Assembly (NCBI GenBank): GCA_024684955.1
Contig: JAIKWH010000018.1
Location: forward strand, 1 to 64,000
DNA: 64,000 bases
DNA from: Pseudobutyrivibrio sp.
Lineage (GTDB): Bacteria; Bacillota; Clostridia; Lachnospirales; Lachnospiraceae
Reading direction: 5' to 3'
This document shows positions 6,408 through 14,410 of the stretch, piece after piece; position 1 is the first letter of the stretch; every line of letters begins with the position of its first letter. Position numbers and translations under genes: made by a program. The notes beneath the pieces were generated by a model. The model was not told the DNA's origin. It did not search any database and saw nothing but the letters and a program-made list of their open reading frames with translations.

Positions 6408-6869
6408 ATGAAAATTGCAATGGCAAATGATCATGCAGGAACTCAGATGAAAGAAGAAATTAAGGCATATCTTTTAAGCGAAGGCTATGAAGTAGAAGAT
6501 TTTGGAACATACGATGAAAATAGCTGCGACCTATCAGATTATGTTTATCCAGCCGCTCTTGCAGTAGCAAAGGGAGAGTGTGATAGAGGAATTTTCTGTG
6601 ATGGTGTAGGCTATGGCAGTGCACTTATTGCAAACAAGATTAACGGTTGCTATGCAGCTGTTTGCCAGGACCCACTTTGCGCAACTCTTGCTAGACAGCA
6701 TACTGATTCAAATATTCTTTGCCTTGGTGCAAAAATTATTGGAGGTCTTATGTCTATGGAGGTAGTAAAGACATGGCTTAACACAGAGCCTCTTATGGAG
6801 GAAAAATATAGAAGAAGAGTTCAAAAGGTTTGTGATATTAATGATAAGCATTGTGTACCAGTTAAATAG
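6408..6869 (+). CDS. RpiB/LacA/LacB-family sugar-phosphate isomerase
   Basis: A 153-residue cytosolic protein, the usual length for the family that interconverts ribose 5-phosphate and ribulose 5-phosphate (RpiB) or galactose 6-phosphate and tagatose 6-phosphate (LacAB). The phosphate/sugar motif N7-D8-H9-A-G matches the family's SDHAG. The catalytic cysteine region reads C64-D-G-V-G-Y-G instead of the common CGTGIG, and H98 in RQHTDSN matches the ring-opening histidine. The changed loop means the substrate may not be ribose 5-phosphate, so no gene symbol is given. TGGAGGTG precedes the ATG. Single-gene unit with its own promoter. Confidence 0.8.
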   Translation: MKIAMANDHAGTQMKEEIKAYLLSEGYEVEDFGTYDENSCDLSDYVYPAALAVAKGECDRGIFCDGVGYGSALIANKINGCYAAVCQDPLCATLARQHTDSNILCLGAKIIGGLMSMEVVKTWLNTEPLMEEKYRRRVQKVCDINDKHCVPVK

Positions 6870-6882
6870 TTTTATATACACA

Positions 6883-6911
6883 TTGCATTATCATGGGTAA
6901 AAATATACACT
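6883..6911 (+). promoter_or_regulatory. Possible sigma-A promoter for the SPFH gene
   Basis: TTGCAT at 6883-6888, 17 bp spacer, TACACT at 6906-6911; start codon at 6945. The match is moderate. Confidence 0.35.
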
Positions 6912-6944
6912 ATATATGACAATTATTTTTATGGAGGTATTGTT

Positions 6945-7964
6945 ATGACAGGATTTATAATTGTTTTAGTTGTTCTCATTCTTATTGCCATCGGCATGGG
7001 AATTAGAATCGTTCCACAGGGATATGTTTTTGTAATCGAGCGTTTAGGTAGATACAATGATACACTTGGCCCAGGTTTTCATGTAATCATTCCATTTATC
7101 GACAAGGTTTCAAAGAAGGTTTCTTTAAAGGAGCAGGTTGCAGATTTTCCACCACAGGATGTTATCACAAAGGATAACGTTATCATGAAAATCGATACTG
7201 TAGTTTATTTCAAGGTTCAGGATCCAAAGCTTTACGCTTATGGTGCTGAGCGCCCAATCCTTGCTCTTGAAAATCTTACAGCTACAACCTTACGTAACCT
7301 TGTTGGTGAGCTTGAATTAGACCAGACACTTACGTCACGTGATAACATCAATGCTAGAATGCAGGGAATTCTTGATGAGGCTACTGACCCATGGGGTATT
7401 AAGGTAGGTCGTGTTGAGCTTAAGAATATCATCCCACCTGAAGAAATTCAGCGTTCAATGGAAAAGCAGATGAAGGCAGAGCGTGATCGTCGTGAGACTC
7501 TTCTTGAGGCTGAAGGTCACAAGCAGGCATCTATCACAAGAGCAGAAGGTGATAAGCAGGCGTTAGTTCTCAAGGCAGAGGCTGAAAGAGATGCTGCTAT
7601 TGCAAGAGCAACTGGTGAGGCAGAATCTATTCGCCTTGTTTACGAGGCAGAGGCTCGCGGTATTGAAATGCTTAAGGAAGCTAATATTGATGAGCGTGTT
7701 CTTCTTATCAAGAAGCTTGAAGCACTTGAGAAGATGGGCGATGGACGTGCTACAAAGATTGTTGTTCCTACAGACCTTGCACAGGCAGCTTCTGATCTTA
7801 CATTTAAGACTGAGATGCTTGGCTTTGGAAACAACACACCTGTTGATAGATCAGCAGATAAGAAGGTTACAAAAAAGGCAGAAGATCCATGCTGCAGTGA
7901 TTCCGACAAAGGTGCTACAACAAAGCATTTTGTAGAGGATCATGTTAATTTTGAACAGATTTAA
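6945..7964 (+). CDS. SPFH/Band 7 membrane protein (stomatin/QmcA-like)
   Basis: A 339-residue protein with one N-terminal membrane segment (residues about 3-22), then the SPFH/Band 7 domain (about 22-185, including IVPQGYVFVIERLGRY and DVITKDNV), then an Ala/Glu-rich coiled-coil (about 175-255, AEGDKQALVLKAEAERDAAI). Family members oligomerise into cage-like membrane scaffolds and help organise membrane domains and FtsH-type proteolysis. The C-terminal about 40 residues are polar with a Cys pair (DPCCSDSD) and are unlike the typical family tail. Often the partner NfeD-like gene lies next door; none is present here. TGGAGGTA precedes the ATG. Confidence 0.85.
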   Translation: MTGFIIVLVVLILIAIGMGIRIVPQGYVFVIERLGRYNDTLGPGFHVIIPFIDKVSKKVSLKEQVADFPPQDVITKDNVIMKIDTVVYFKVQDPKLYAYGAERPILALENLTATTLRNLVGELELDQTLTSRDNINARMQGILDEATDPWGIKVGRVELKNIIPPEEIQRSMEKQMKAERDRRETLLEAEGHKQASITRAEGDKQALVLKAEAERDAAIARATGEAESIRLVYEAEARGIEMLKEANIDERVLLIKKLEALEKMGDGRATKIVVPTDLAQAASDLTFKTEMLGFGNNTPVDRSADKKVTKKAEDPCCSDSDKGATTKHFVEDHVNFEQI

Positions 7965-7989
7965 TTACATGCATTAAGCTACGAGATGC

Positions 7990-8018
7990 TTGTTTAATCC
8001 TATGATTTGTGGTAGGAT
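7990..8018 (+). promoter_or_regulatory. Sigma-A promoter for the thrS T-box leader
   Basis: TTGTTT at 7990-7995, 17 bp spacer, TAGGAT at 8013-8018, just upstream of the T-box RNA. Confidence 0.45.
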
Positions 8019-8024
8019 AGACCT

Positions 8025-8280
8025 CGTAAAAGCGATGACAGAAACAGTAGTATTTGCTAAAGCTAAGAGAGAGGACGCCTAGGCTGGAAGCGTCTAGTGG
8101 AGGCTTATATGAACACCATTCTCGAGCTGAACGTAGAAGGTTAATTCCGAAGCGTCTCCGGGTAGTTCCGTTAAAGACAAAATGAGTGAAACACTAAGGT
8201 GGAACCGTGCAAAATTTCACGACTTTTGAATTTTGTACCCTTAGGAAAGCTAGAAATAGCTTTTCCTAGGGTTTTTTTAT
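8025..8280 (+). ncRNA. T-box riboswitch, threonine-specific, upstream of thrS
   Basis: The leader holds the hallmarks in order: stem I with an AGAGAG motif (about 8066), the specifier region GAACACC (8111-8117) with ACC (Thr) at 8115-8117, the conserved GAGCTGAAC that follows it, the T-box AAGGTGGAACCGTGC (8196-8210) and a terminator (8237-8279). Uncharged tRNA-Thr would pair with ACC and, through its 3' end, with the T-box bulge, favouring the antiterminator and thrS expression. Reading Thr agrees with the downstream gene. Stem boundaries are estimates. Confidence 0.9.
8237..8279 (+). terminator. T-box terminator hairpin
   Basis: CCCTTAGGAAAGCTA pairs with TAGCTTTTCCTAGGG (8256-8271), followed by seven T. 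This is the regulated terminator of the thrS T-box. Confidence 0.9.
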
Positions 8281-8338
8281 TTTGCACCCTTAGTACAAGT
8301 AGTTACTTAAATTCATTCATTAGAAAAAGGAGAAAATC

Positions 8339-10111
8339 ATGGTTAATTTCAAAGAAGATGAGTCATTAAACACTCTCAATCACTCATGTGCACACATGAT
8401 GGCACAGGCTGTAAAGCATCTTTATCCAAACGCTAAGTTTTGGGTTGGTCCAGTTGTAGAGGAAGGCTTCTATTACGATATGGATCTTGGCGATGTTATG
8501 CTTACAGATGAAGACATTGCTAAAATCGAAAAGGAAATGAAGAAGGTAGCAAAGTCTGGCTGCAAGATTTATCGTCGTGAGATTTCAAAGGCTGAAGCAC
8601 TTGAGATGTTTAAGGACGATCCATATAAGGTAGACCTTATCAACAACATGGATGAGGATACTCAGACTATTTCTTGCTACGATCAGGGCGATTTCACAGA
8701 TCTTTGCCGTGGACCACACGTAGACAATGTTAAGCTTTGCCGCTACTTTAAGCTTATTAAGCACTCTGGTGCATACTGGAAGGGTGATGCTGAGAATCAG
8801 GTTCTTAACCGTGTATACGGCGTTTGTTTCCCAACACAGGAGCAGCTTGATGAGCATCTTGCACTTCTTGAGGAGGCTAAGGAGCGCGACCATCGTAAGA
8901 TTGGTAAGGATATGCAGCTTTTCATGGCTGATGACTTAATTGGTCGTGGACTTCCAATGTACCTTCCTAATGGTTATACAATTTGGACAGAGCTTGAGAA
9001 CTACATCCGTAACAAGGAGCGCAAGCTTGGTTACTTACATGTAATGACACCTTGTGTTGGTACAGTTCAGCTTTACCAGACATCTGGTCACTGGGATCAC
9101 TACAAGGAGAATATGTTCCCAGCTATGGAAGTTGAGGGAGAGAATTTCGTTCTTCGTCCTATGAACTGCCCACACCACATGAGAATATTTGCAAACAGAC
9201 CACATTCTTACAAGGAGCTTCCTATTCGTATAGCTGAAATCGCTCACGATTTCCGTTTCGAGTCTTCAGGAACACTTAAGGGTATTGAAAGAGGTCGTCA
9301 TTTCTGCCAGAACGATTCACATATCTTCTGTACACAGGATCAGATTAAGTCTGAGGTTAAGAGTGTATGTGATCTTATCTTCAGCACATATGAGGATTTC
9401 GGTATCACAGATTATAGATGCGTTCTTTCACTTAGAGATCCAGCTGATACTAAGAAGTATCATCAGGATGATGCTATGTGGAACACAGCTGAGCAGGCTC
9501 TTCGTGAGACACTTACTGAGATTGGTATTGAGTTTACAGAGGAGATTGGTGAGGCTGCATTCTACGGACCAAAGCTTGATGTTAATGTTAAGCCAGCTAT
9601 TGGTAATGAGATTACACTTTCTACTTGCCAGTTGGATTTCTGCCTTCCTGCAAAGTTTGAACTTACATACACAGATGCAGATTCATCTAAGAAGACACCT
9701 GTTGTTATTCACAGAGCCATCCTTGGTTCGCTGGATAGATTTATGGCTTACATTCTGGAGGAGACAAAGGGAAATCTGCCTACATGGCTTGCTCCTACCC
9801 AGGTAAAGGTTTTGCCTGTAAAGAATGATGATGATGACCTAAATGCATATTCTCAAAAGCTGGTTGATGCATTAAATGACAGGGATGTCCGTGTAGAGTT
9901 TGATACACGTTCTGAAAAGTTGGGCTACAAGATGCGTGAGGCTCAGATTCAGAAGGTTCCATACCTGGTTGTATTAGGTAAGAACGAGGAGTCAGAAGGC
10001 ACTGTATCATACAGACTCCACGGCAAGCAGGCTACTACTACAGTATCCTTTGATGAGTTCCTTGATCTGATTGTTAACGACATTAAGACAAAGGCAAATG
10101 CTGTAGATTAA
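8339..10111 (+). CDS. thrS: Threonine-tRNA ligase lacking the TGS domain
   Basis: A 590-residue class II aminoacyl-tRNA synthetase that charges tRNA-Thr. It starts directly in the editing domain (H15-x3-H19 in NHSCAHMMA), continues to the catalytic core with the zinc-binding RPMNC277PHH and motif 3-like segments, and ends in the anticodon-binding domain (about 490-590). Typical bacterial ThrS is about 640 residues with an N-terminal TGS domain of about 60; the cysteine at 277 matches Cys334 of the E. coli enzyme, so the TGS part is absent. No upstream frame could supply it, because the T-box leader occupies that DNA. AAAAGGAG precedes the ATG. Confidence 0.95.
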   Translation: MVNFKEDESLNTLNHSCAHMMAQAVKHLYPNAKFWVGPVVEEGFYYDMDLGDVMLTDEDIAKIEKEMKKVAKSGCKIYRREISKAEALEMFKDDPYKVDLINNMDEDTQTISCYDQGDFTDLCRGPHVDNVKLCRYFKLIKHSGAYWKGDAENQVLNRVYGVCFPTQEQLDEHLALLEEAKERDHRKIGKDMQLFMADDLIGRGLPMYLPNGYTIWTELENYIRNKERKLGYLHVMTPCVGTVQLYQTSGHWDHYKENMFPAMEVEGENFVLRPMNCPHHMRIFANRPHSYKELPIRIAEIAHDFRFESSGTLKGIERGRHFCQNDSHIFCTQDQIKSEVKSVCDLIFSTYEDFGITDYRCVLSLRDPADTKKYHQDDAMWNTAEQALRETLTEIGIEFTEEIGEAAFYGPKLDVNVKPAIGNEITLSTCQLDFCLPAKFELTYTDADSSKKTPVVIHRAILGSLDRFMAYILEETKGNLPTWLAPTQVKVLPVKNDDDDLNAYSQKLVDALNDRDVRVEFDTRSEKLGYKMREAQIQKVPYLVVLGKNEESEGTVSYRLHGKQATTTVSFDEFLDLIVNDIKTKANAVD

Positions 10112-10116
10112 TTAAT

Positions 10117-11016
10117 ATGAATAGTATTGGAAATGAATGCAGTTTATGTCCTAGAAATTGCAATGTAGACAGAAATGAAAAACTTGGCATATGCCAGGTA
10201 TCCTGGCGGATAAAAATTGCCAGGGCTGCCTTGCACTATTGGGAGGAGCCATGCATTTCCGGTAAAGAAGGAAGTGGAGCGGTGTTCTTTAGTGGATGCC
10301 CGCTCCACTGTGTATATTGTCAGAATGAAGAGATAAGCCATGGGAAAGTGGGCAAGGAATTTACGGTCCAAGAGCTGGCAAAGATATTTATTGACCTGCA
10401 GAATCAAGGTGCAAACAATATTAACCTGGTCACCGGCACCCACTATATTCCAGCCATTGTAGAGGCGGTAAAGATAGGAAGAGATGATTTGGGACTTAAT
10501 ATTCCTATTGTTTTTAATAGCTCAGGATATGAGACTGTGGAGTCTCTAAAAATGCTGGAGGGGATTGTAGATGTATATCTGCCTGACTTTAAATACTATG
10601 ATCCTGACTTGGCTTTTAAGTATTCAAAGGCCAAGGATTATCCGGAAGTGGCAAGGGCAGCCATTGATGAAATGGTAAGGCAATGCCCTGAATTAGAATT
10701 CGATGATAGGGGTTTTATAAAAAAAGGTGTCATAGTTCGACAATTACTTTTGCCAGGGCATGTAAATGATGCTAAGATGATTCTAGAATATTTATATAAT
10801 ACATATGGGGGAAAGATTTATATCAGTATGATGAGCCAATATACTCCAATGGAGCATATTGGGTCAGAGTTTCCAGAACTTAATAGACGGGTCACCAAGC
10901 GAGAGTATAACAGCTTAGTTGACTATGGACTTGATATAGGCATAGAAAATGCTTTTATCCAGGACAGGAGGGTGGCCAAGGAAAGTTTTATACCTGATTT
11001 TAATCTATTAAATTAA
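10117..11016 (+). CDS. Radical SAM protein, PflA-like
   Basis: A 299-residue protein of the radical SAM superfamily. C61-x3-C65-x2-C68 (CPLHCVYCQN) binds the 4Fe-4S cluster that cleaves S-adenosylmethionine. An N-terminal Cys set (C8, C11, C15, C26) matches the COG1313-type proteins described as 'putative pyruvate formate-lyase activating enzymes'; the substrate of this branch is unknown. It starts 5 bp after thrS with no clear ribosome site, so it is probably translated by coupling. It is followed 4 bp later by a PilZ gene and then holA, all likely on the thrS transcript. Confidence 0.85.
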   Translation: MNSIGNECSLCPRNCNVDRNEKLGICQVSWRIKIARAALHYWEEPCISGKEGSGAVFFSGCPLHCVYCQNEEISHGKVGKEFTVQELAKIFIDLQNQGANNINLVTGTHYIPAIVEAVKIGRDDLGLNIPIVFNSSGYETVESLKMLEGIVDVYLPDFKYYDPDLAFKYSKAKDYPEVARAAIDEMVRQCPELEFDDRGFIKKGVIVRQLLLPGHVNDAKMILEYLYNTYGGKIYISMMSQYTPMEHIGSEFPELNRRVTKREYNSLVDYGLDIGIENAFIQDRRVAKESFIPDFNLLN

Positions 11017-11020
11017 GAAA

Positions 11021-11767
11021 ATGACTGATTCAAAAAATGACGTAAAGACAATTAAATTCACTGACATTGACAGGGAGGCTTCTCTTTCTATCGCTGCTTC
11101 AATGGATCAAAAGAAGGTAGAACTGCCTGCTGTTTACGCAGAGCTGACCAAAGAGGAGTCTGATGAATTGACCTTGAGATATGGGGATAGGGTCATTCCT
11201 ATTGAGACCATGCATTCTAAGGGACCGGATAAGGGGTTGCTGATTTCCTTTGAGGATCACGATGCCAACTTGGATTTAGTTGTTGTGTGCGAAAAGGGCG
11301 TTTTTAGATTTGAGCATGTAAATCTAAAAAAATACACTTTTGCCACTGGCAAGGTGGTGCAGCTGGTTACTTGCTCGAGATTAGAAGGTAGCAGGTACAA
11401 CAGGAGACGAGGAGTCAGGGTTGGAATCCACAGATGGATGAAACTGAATCAGGATGGTAATGAATTTACCGTAATGGTTAGGGACCTTTCCTATTGTGGT
11501 ATTGGTTTATACGAAAATGGGGGCTCAAAGATTGATATTACAAAGCCTTTTATTATCGAACTGACCGAGGCAGGGGAAAATAACAAGGATCAATTTGTTA
11601 CAAAACTGGCTGGCAAGGTAGTAAACCAAATCAAGGACGACAATGGGGGAGTGGTTTCTGGATGTGCTCTGTCAAAGCAGCATGAGGAGTTTTTGCAAAA
11701 ATATGTTGCCCAAAAGCAACTAGAAGCCATTCGCAAGAGAAATACCTTTAATAAAAGACACCTATAA
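11021..11767 (+). CDS. PilZ-domain (c-di-GMP-binding) protein
   Basis: A 248-residue cytosolic protein. The C-terminal half (about 120-230) carries the PilZ signature: an arginine-rich R-x3-R region (RYNRRRGVRVG) followed by D-L-S-x-x-G (DLSYCGIGL), the two parts that grip cyclic di-GMP. The N-terminal about 120 residues may be a YcgR-like accessory fold but I cannot assign it. The tail is basic. It lies 4 bp after the radical SAM gene and 14 bp before holA, an unexpected place for a signalling gene. A second PilZ protein is encoded in the flagellar cluster at 62855. Confidence 0.75.
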   Translation: MTDSKNDVKTIKFTDIDREASLSIAASMDQKKVELPAVYAELTKEESDELTLRYGDRVIPIETMHSKGPDKGLLISFEDHDANLDLVVVCEKGVFRFEHVNLKKYTFATGKVVQLVTCSRLEGSRYNRRRGVRVGIHRWMKLNQDGNEFTVMVRDLSYCGIGLYENGGSKIDITKPFIIELTEAGENNKDQFVTKLAGKVVNQIKDDNGGVVSGCALSKQHEEFLQKYVAQKQLEAIRKRNTFNKRHL

Positions 11768-11781
11768 AGGCTGAATAATTA

Positions 11782-12771
11782 ATGAAAAGAATTGATGATG
11801 ATATAAAATCTGGCCAGTACAAAAATCTGTATTTATTGTATGGCACAGAGGCATATCTCAAATTGCAGTATAAAAACAAATTGATAAAGGCTCTGGTAAA
11901 TGATGGGGATACTATGAATTTCTCCAAGTATACCGGCACAGGTCTTAACATAGCAGGCATTATTGATGAGGCTGAGACCATGCCTTTTCTGGCAGAACAC
12001 AGGATTATCCTCATGGAGGACACAGGTTTTGGCAAGAAAATGCCAGAGGATATGGGCGATTATTTGTCCAATATCCCTGAGTCCACCATCTTTATTTTTG
12101 TGGAAGAAAGTGCTGATAAAAGAGGCAAACTATACAAGGCTGCCAAGGAATGTGGCAGAGATATAGAGATGAAAATGCCGGATGAGCATGTTTTGGCCAC
12201 ATGGGTGGGGGCAAAACTAAAGGATGAGGGTGTCCAGATCAAAAGAGATGCCTGGTCCTTATTTTTGATGATGTGCCACGAGTCTATGGATAATATGGAC
12301 CACGAGTTGGAAAAACTCATCTCATATGTAGGAGATAGAAAGCAAATCACTGCAGAGGACGTGCGAGAAGTCTGTGTGGCCCAGGTAGAGACCAAGATTT
12401 TTGACATGATAAATGCCATTAGTGCAAAGGATTTAAATCATACCATGGATTTGTACAATGACATGTTGTTTGCCAAAGAGCCACCTATGTATATTCTCAC
12501 CATGATAGTAAGGCAGTTCCGCCAGATGAAAATAGTAAAGGAATGCGCCAACTATGGGGATAATCCAGGCAACATAGCAAGAAAGGTAGGCATGCCTGAT
12601 TTTGCAGTAAAAAGGACTATGCAGCTGGCAAAGAATTTTTCCAACAAGGAGATTCAAGACCTATTAGAGGATGCTGCAGACCTGGAGGAGAAGACCAAAA
12701 ATGGCCTTTTGGATGACAATCTGGCTGTAGAACTGATTATTATGAAATATGCTGGCAATATTTCTCAATAA
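11782..12771 (+). CDS. holA: DNA polymerase III delta subunit
   Basis: A 329-residue protein matching HolA in length and in order of segments: N-terminal AAA-like domain (KNLYLLYGTEAYLKLQYKNK; the degenerate P-loop is normal for delta), the middle MPFLAEHRIILMED strand, and the C-terminal collar domain (about 215-325). Delta opens the beta sliding clamp as part of the clamp loader. The gene commonly lies next to rpsT in Firmicutes, as here. The sites before the ATG are weak, which suggests coupled translation from the thrS operon. Confidence 0.9.
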   Translation: MKRIDDDIKSGQYKNLYLLYGTEAYLKLQYKNKLIKALVNDGDTMNFSKYTGTGLNIAGIIDEAETMPFLAEHRIILMEDTGFGKKMPEDMGDYLSNIPESTIFIFVEESADKRGKLYKAAKECGRDIEMKMPDEHVLATWVGAKLKDEGVQIKRDAWSLFLMMCHESMDNMDHELEKLISYVGDRKQITAEDVREVCVAQVETKIFDMINAISAKDLNHTMDLYNDMLFAKEPPMYILTMIVRQFRQMKIVKECANYGDNPGNIARKVGMPDFAVKRTMQLAKNFSNKEIQDLLEDAADLEEKTKNGLLDDNLAVELIIMKYAGNISQ

Positions 12772-12774
12772 CCC

Positions 12775-12803
12775 TTGACAAAGGGGGATTTGATTATTAT
12801 TAT
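12775..12803 (+). promoter_or_regulatory. Strong sigma-A promoter for rpsT
   Basis: TTGACA at 12775-12780, exactly 17 bp, TATTAT at 12798-12803. A leader of about 85 nt follows up to the rpsT start. Confidence 0.8.
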
Positions 12804-12894
12804 ATTTGAGTATGCGTTGAACTGTCCGTGTCCGGCTACAACGTATGGATTTTGTAAATTATTATTATTATACAATTTGGAGGTGTAGCAACAC

Positions 12895-13158
12895 ATGGCA
12901 AATATTAAGTCTGCTAAGAAGCGTGTTCAGGTAGCAGCTGTTAGAACAGAGCGCAACAAGGCTATCAGATCAGAGGTTAAGACAATGGTTAAGCGTGTTG
13001 AGGCTGCTGTTGCAAACGGCGACAAGGCTGTTGCTGAGTCAGAGCTCAAGGCTGCTATTAAAGTAATCGAGATGGCTGGTTCAAAGGGTGTTTATCATGA
13101 TAACACTGTTAGCCGTAAGGTATCTCGTCTTACAAAGCTTGTAAACACACTTGCTTAA
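12895..13158 (+). CDS. rpsT: Ribosomal protein S20
   Basis: An 87-residue, strongly basic, helical protein beginning MANIKSAKKRVQ, the standard S20 start, and continuing ERNKAIRSEVKT. S20 binds 16S rRNA early in 30S assembly. TTGGAGGTG is placed before the ATG. The gene is monocistronic, between its own consensus promoter and a strong terminator shared with the convergent hemW. Codon use is biased to the AAG/GCT/GTT set also seen in thrS and dnaK, consistent with high expression. Confidence 0.97.
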   Translation: MANIKSAKKRVQVAAVRTERNKAIRSEVKTMVKRVEAAVANGDKAVAESELKAAIKVIEMAGSKGVYHDNTVSRKVSRLTKLVNTLA

Positions 13159-13177
13159 TTTTTATATTAAATAATAA

Positions 13178-13212
13178 AACTCCAAGGTCCCGTCAACCTT
13201 GGAGTTTTTTTA
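13178..13212. terminator. Bidirectional terminator between rpsT and hemW
   Basis: AACTCCAAGGT (13178-13188) pairs with ACCTTGGAGTT (13196-13206), followed by a run of T on the plus strand and by TTTTATTATTT on the minus strand. Confidence 0.9.
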
Positions 13213-14409
13213 GTCTAATAAGAATTGAGCCAGGACTTGGTTACTCACGTCGATGCCCAGGTCGGTCAAAAAGAGACGACCCTCTGCAGCGTCCATTAGC
13301 CCCTGATTACGGAGGGCAGTAATAACTGGTCCGTATATAGCCTCTATATCAATTCCAAACATCTGGACAAAATCGCTACGCCTGATTCCGGCAATCTTTC
13401 TCAGCCCTAAAAACATAAATTCTGACATGGCGTCATTTCTTGAAAGGGCTTCCTCGGATTCGTAGTAAGGAGAGGACAGTTCTGATTCTGGCAGATTTCC
13501 CTTTGCAATTTCTTCAGATATCTCAATGTATTTGTATATATCCCTTGTGTTGGATGTCCTTTTATTATCGTAAAGGCCGGCGGATCCTAGGCCAAGACCC
13601 AGGTAGGGAACCCTATCCCAGTAGCCTATGTTATGTCTGCATTCCTTGCCAGGCCTTGCATAATTGGAAATTTCATAGCGTTTAAAGCCTTTAGACTCAA
13701 GGAATTCCATGGTGTATTTGTATAGGCGGTAGGACTCCTCGTCTGTAGGCAGGACCTCTGTAGGCATACCAGCCTCCTGTTTTACCGCATCAAACCTGTA
13801 TTTCTCGTAGAAAGGTGTACCTTTTTCAATAATGAGAGAATAGGCGGAAATATGCTCAGGCCGCAGCATTGTAATAGATTTTAGGGTGTGGTCCAACTTT
13901 TCAATTGTCTGATGGGGCAGACCAGTCATAATATCTATATTTACATTGTCAAAGCCAGCCTTTCTCACCAGGTCGTAGGTGTGCAAAAACCTGTTGTAGT
14001 TGTGTATCCTACCCAGTTCCTTTAATTCATCATCATTGGCAGATTGAAGGCCGATTGATAGACGGTTTATGCCTATGGACCGATAAAGGTTAAGTTTTTC
14101 AGAGGAGAGGGTGCCAGGATTACACTCCACAGAGATTTCTGCTAGAGGATCCAGACTAAAGGATTCTTTGACAGATGTCATGATTGCATCCATTAGATCC
14201 TCAGACAACCAAGATGGGGTGCCTCCTCCTATATATATAGAAATAACATTTTGGCCCCTATGTTTTTTTCCTACAAAAGATATTTCATTACATAATGCAG
14301 CAACATAACGTCGCTGCATTTTTTCATCAAAGACTCCTGAAAGAAAGTCACAATATAAACATTTTTTAACGCAAAAGGGTATATGAATATATAACTCTAT
14401 GCCAGACAT
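13210..14409 (-). CDS. hemW: HemW-type radical SAM protein (heme chaperone-like)
   Basis: A 399-residue protein from ATG at 14409, chosen because GAGGA lies about 6 bases upstream; an in-frame ATG at 14421 would overlap lepA. C13-x3-C17-x2-C20 (CVKKCLYC) binds the radical-SAM cluster, followed by the family's IYIGGGTPS segment and the C-terminal HemN-type domain. HemW resembles oxygen-independent coproporphyrinogen oxidase but is known in other bacteria as a heme-trafficking protein. The order lepA-hemW is conserved in Firmicutes; the two are probably co-transcribed leftwards. Confidence 0.93.
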   Translation of the reverse strand: MSGIELYIHIPFCVKKCLYCDFLSGVFDEKMQRRYVAALCNEISFVGKKHRGQNVISIYIGGGTPSWLSEDLMDAIMTSVKESFSLDPLAEISVECNPGTLSSEKLNLYRSIGINRLSIGLQSANDDELKELGRIHNYNRFLHTYDLVRKAGFDNVNIDIMTGLPHQTIEKLDHTLKSITMLRPEHISAYSLIIEKGTPFYEKYRFDAVKQEAGMPTEVLPTDEESYRLYKYTMEFLESKGFKRYEISNYARPGKECRHNIGYWDRVPYLGLGLGSAGLYDNKRTSNTRDIYKYIEISEEIAKGNLPESELSSPYYESEEALSRNDAMSEFMFLGLRKIAGIRRSDFVQMFGIDIEAIYGPVITALRNQGLMDAAEGRLFLTDLGIDVSNQVLAQFLLD

Positions 14410-14410
14410 A

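Noticed and set aside
7591..7935. 114-residue Leu/Arg-rich frame on the plus strand
   Set aside because: Out-of-frame shadow of the SPFH coiled coil.
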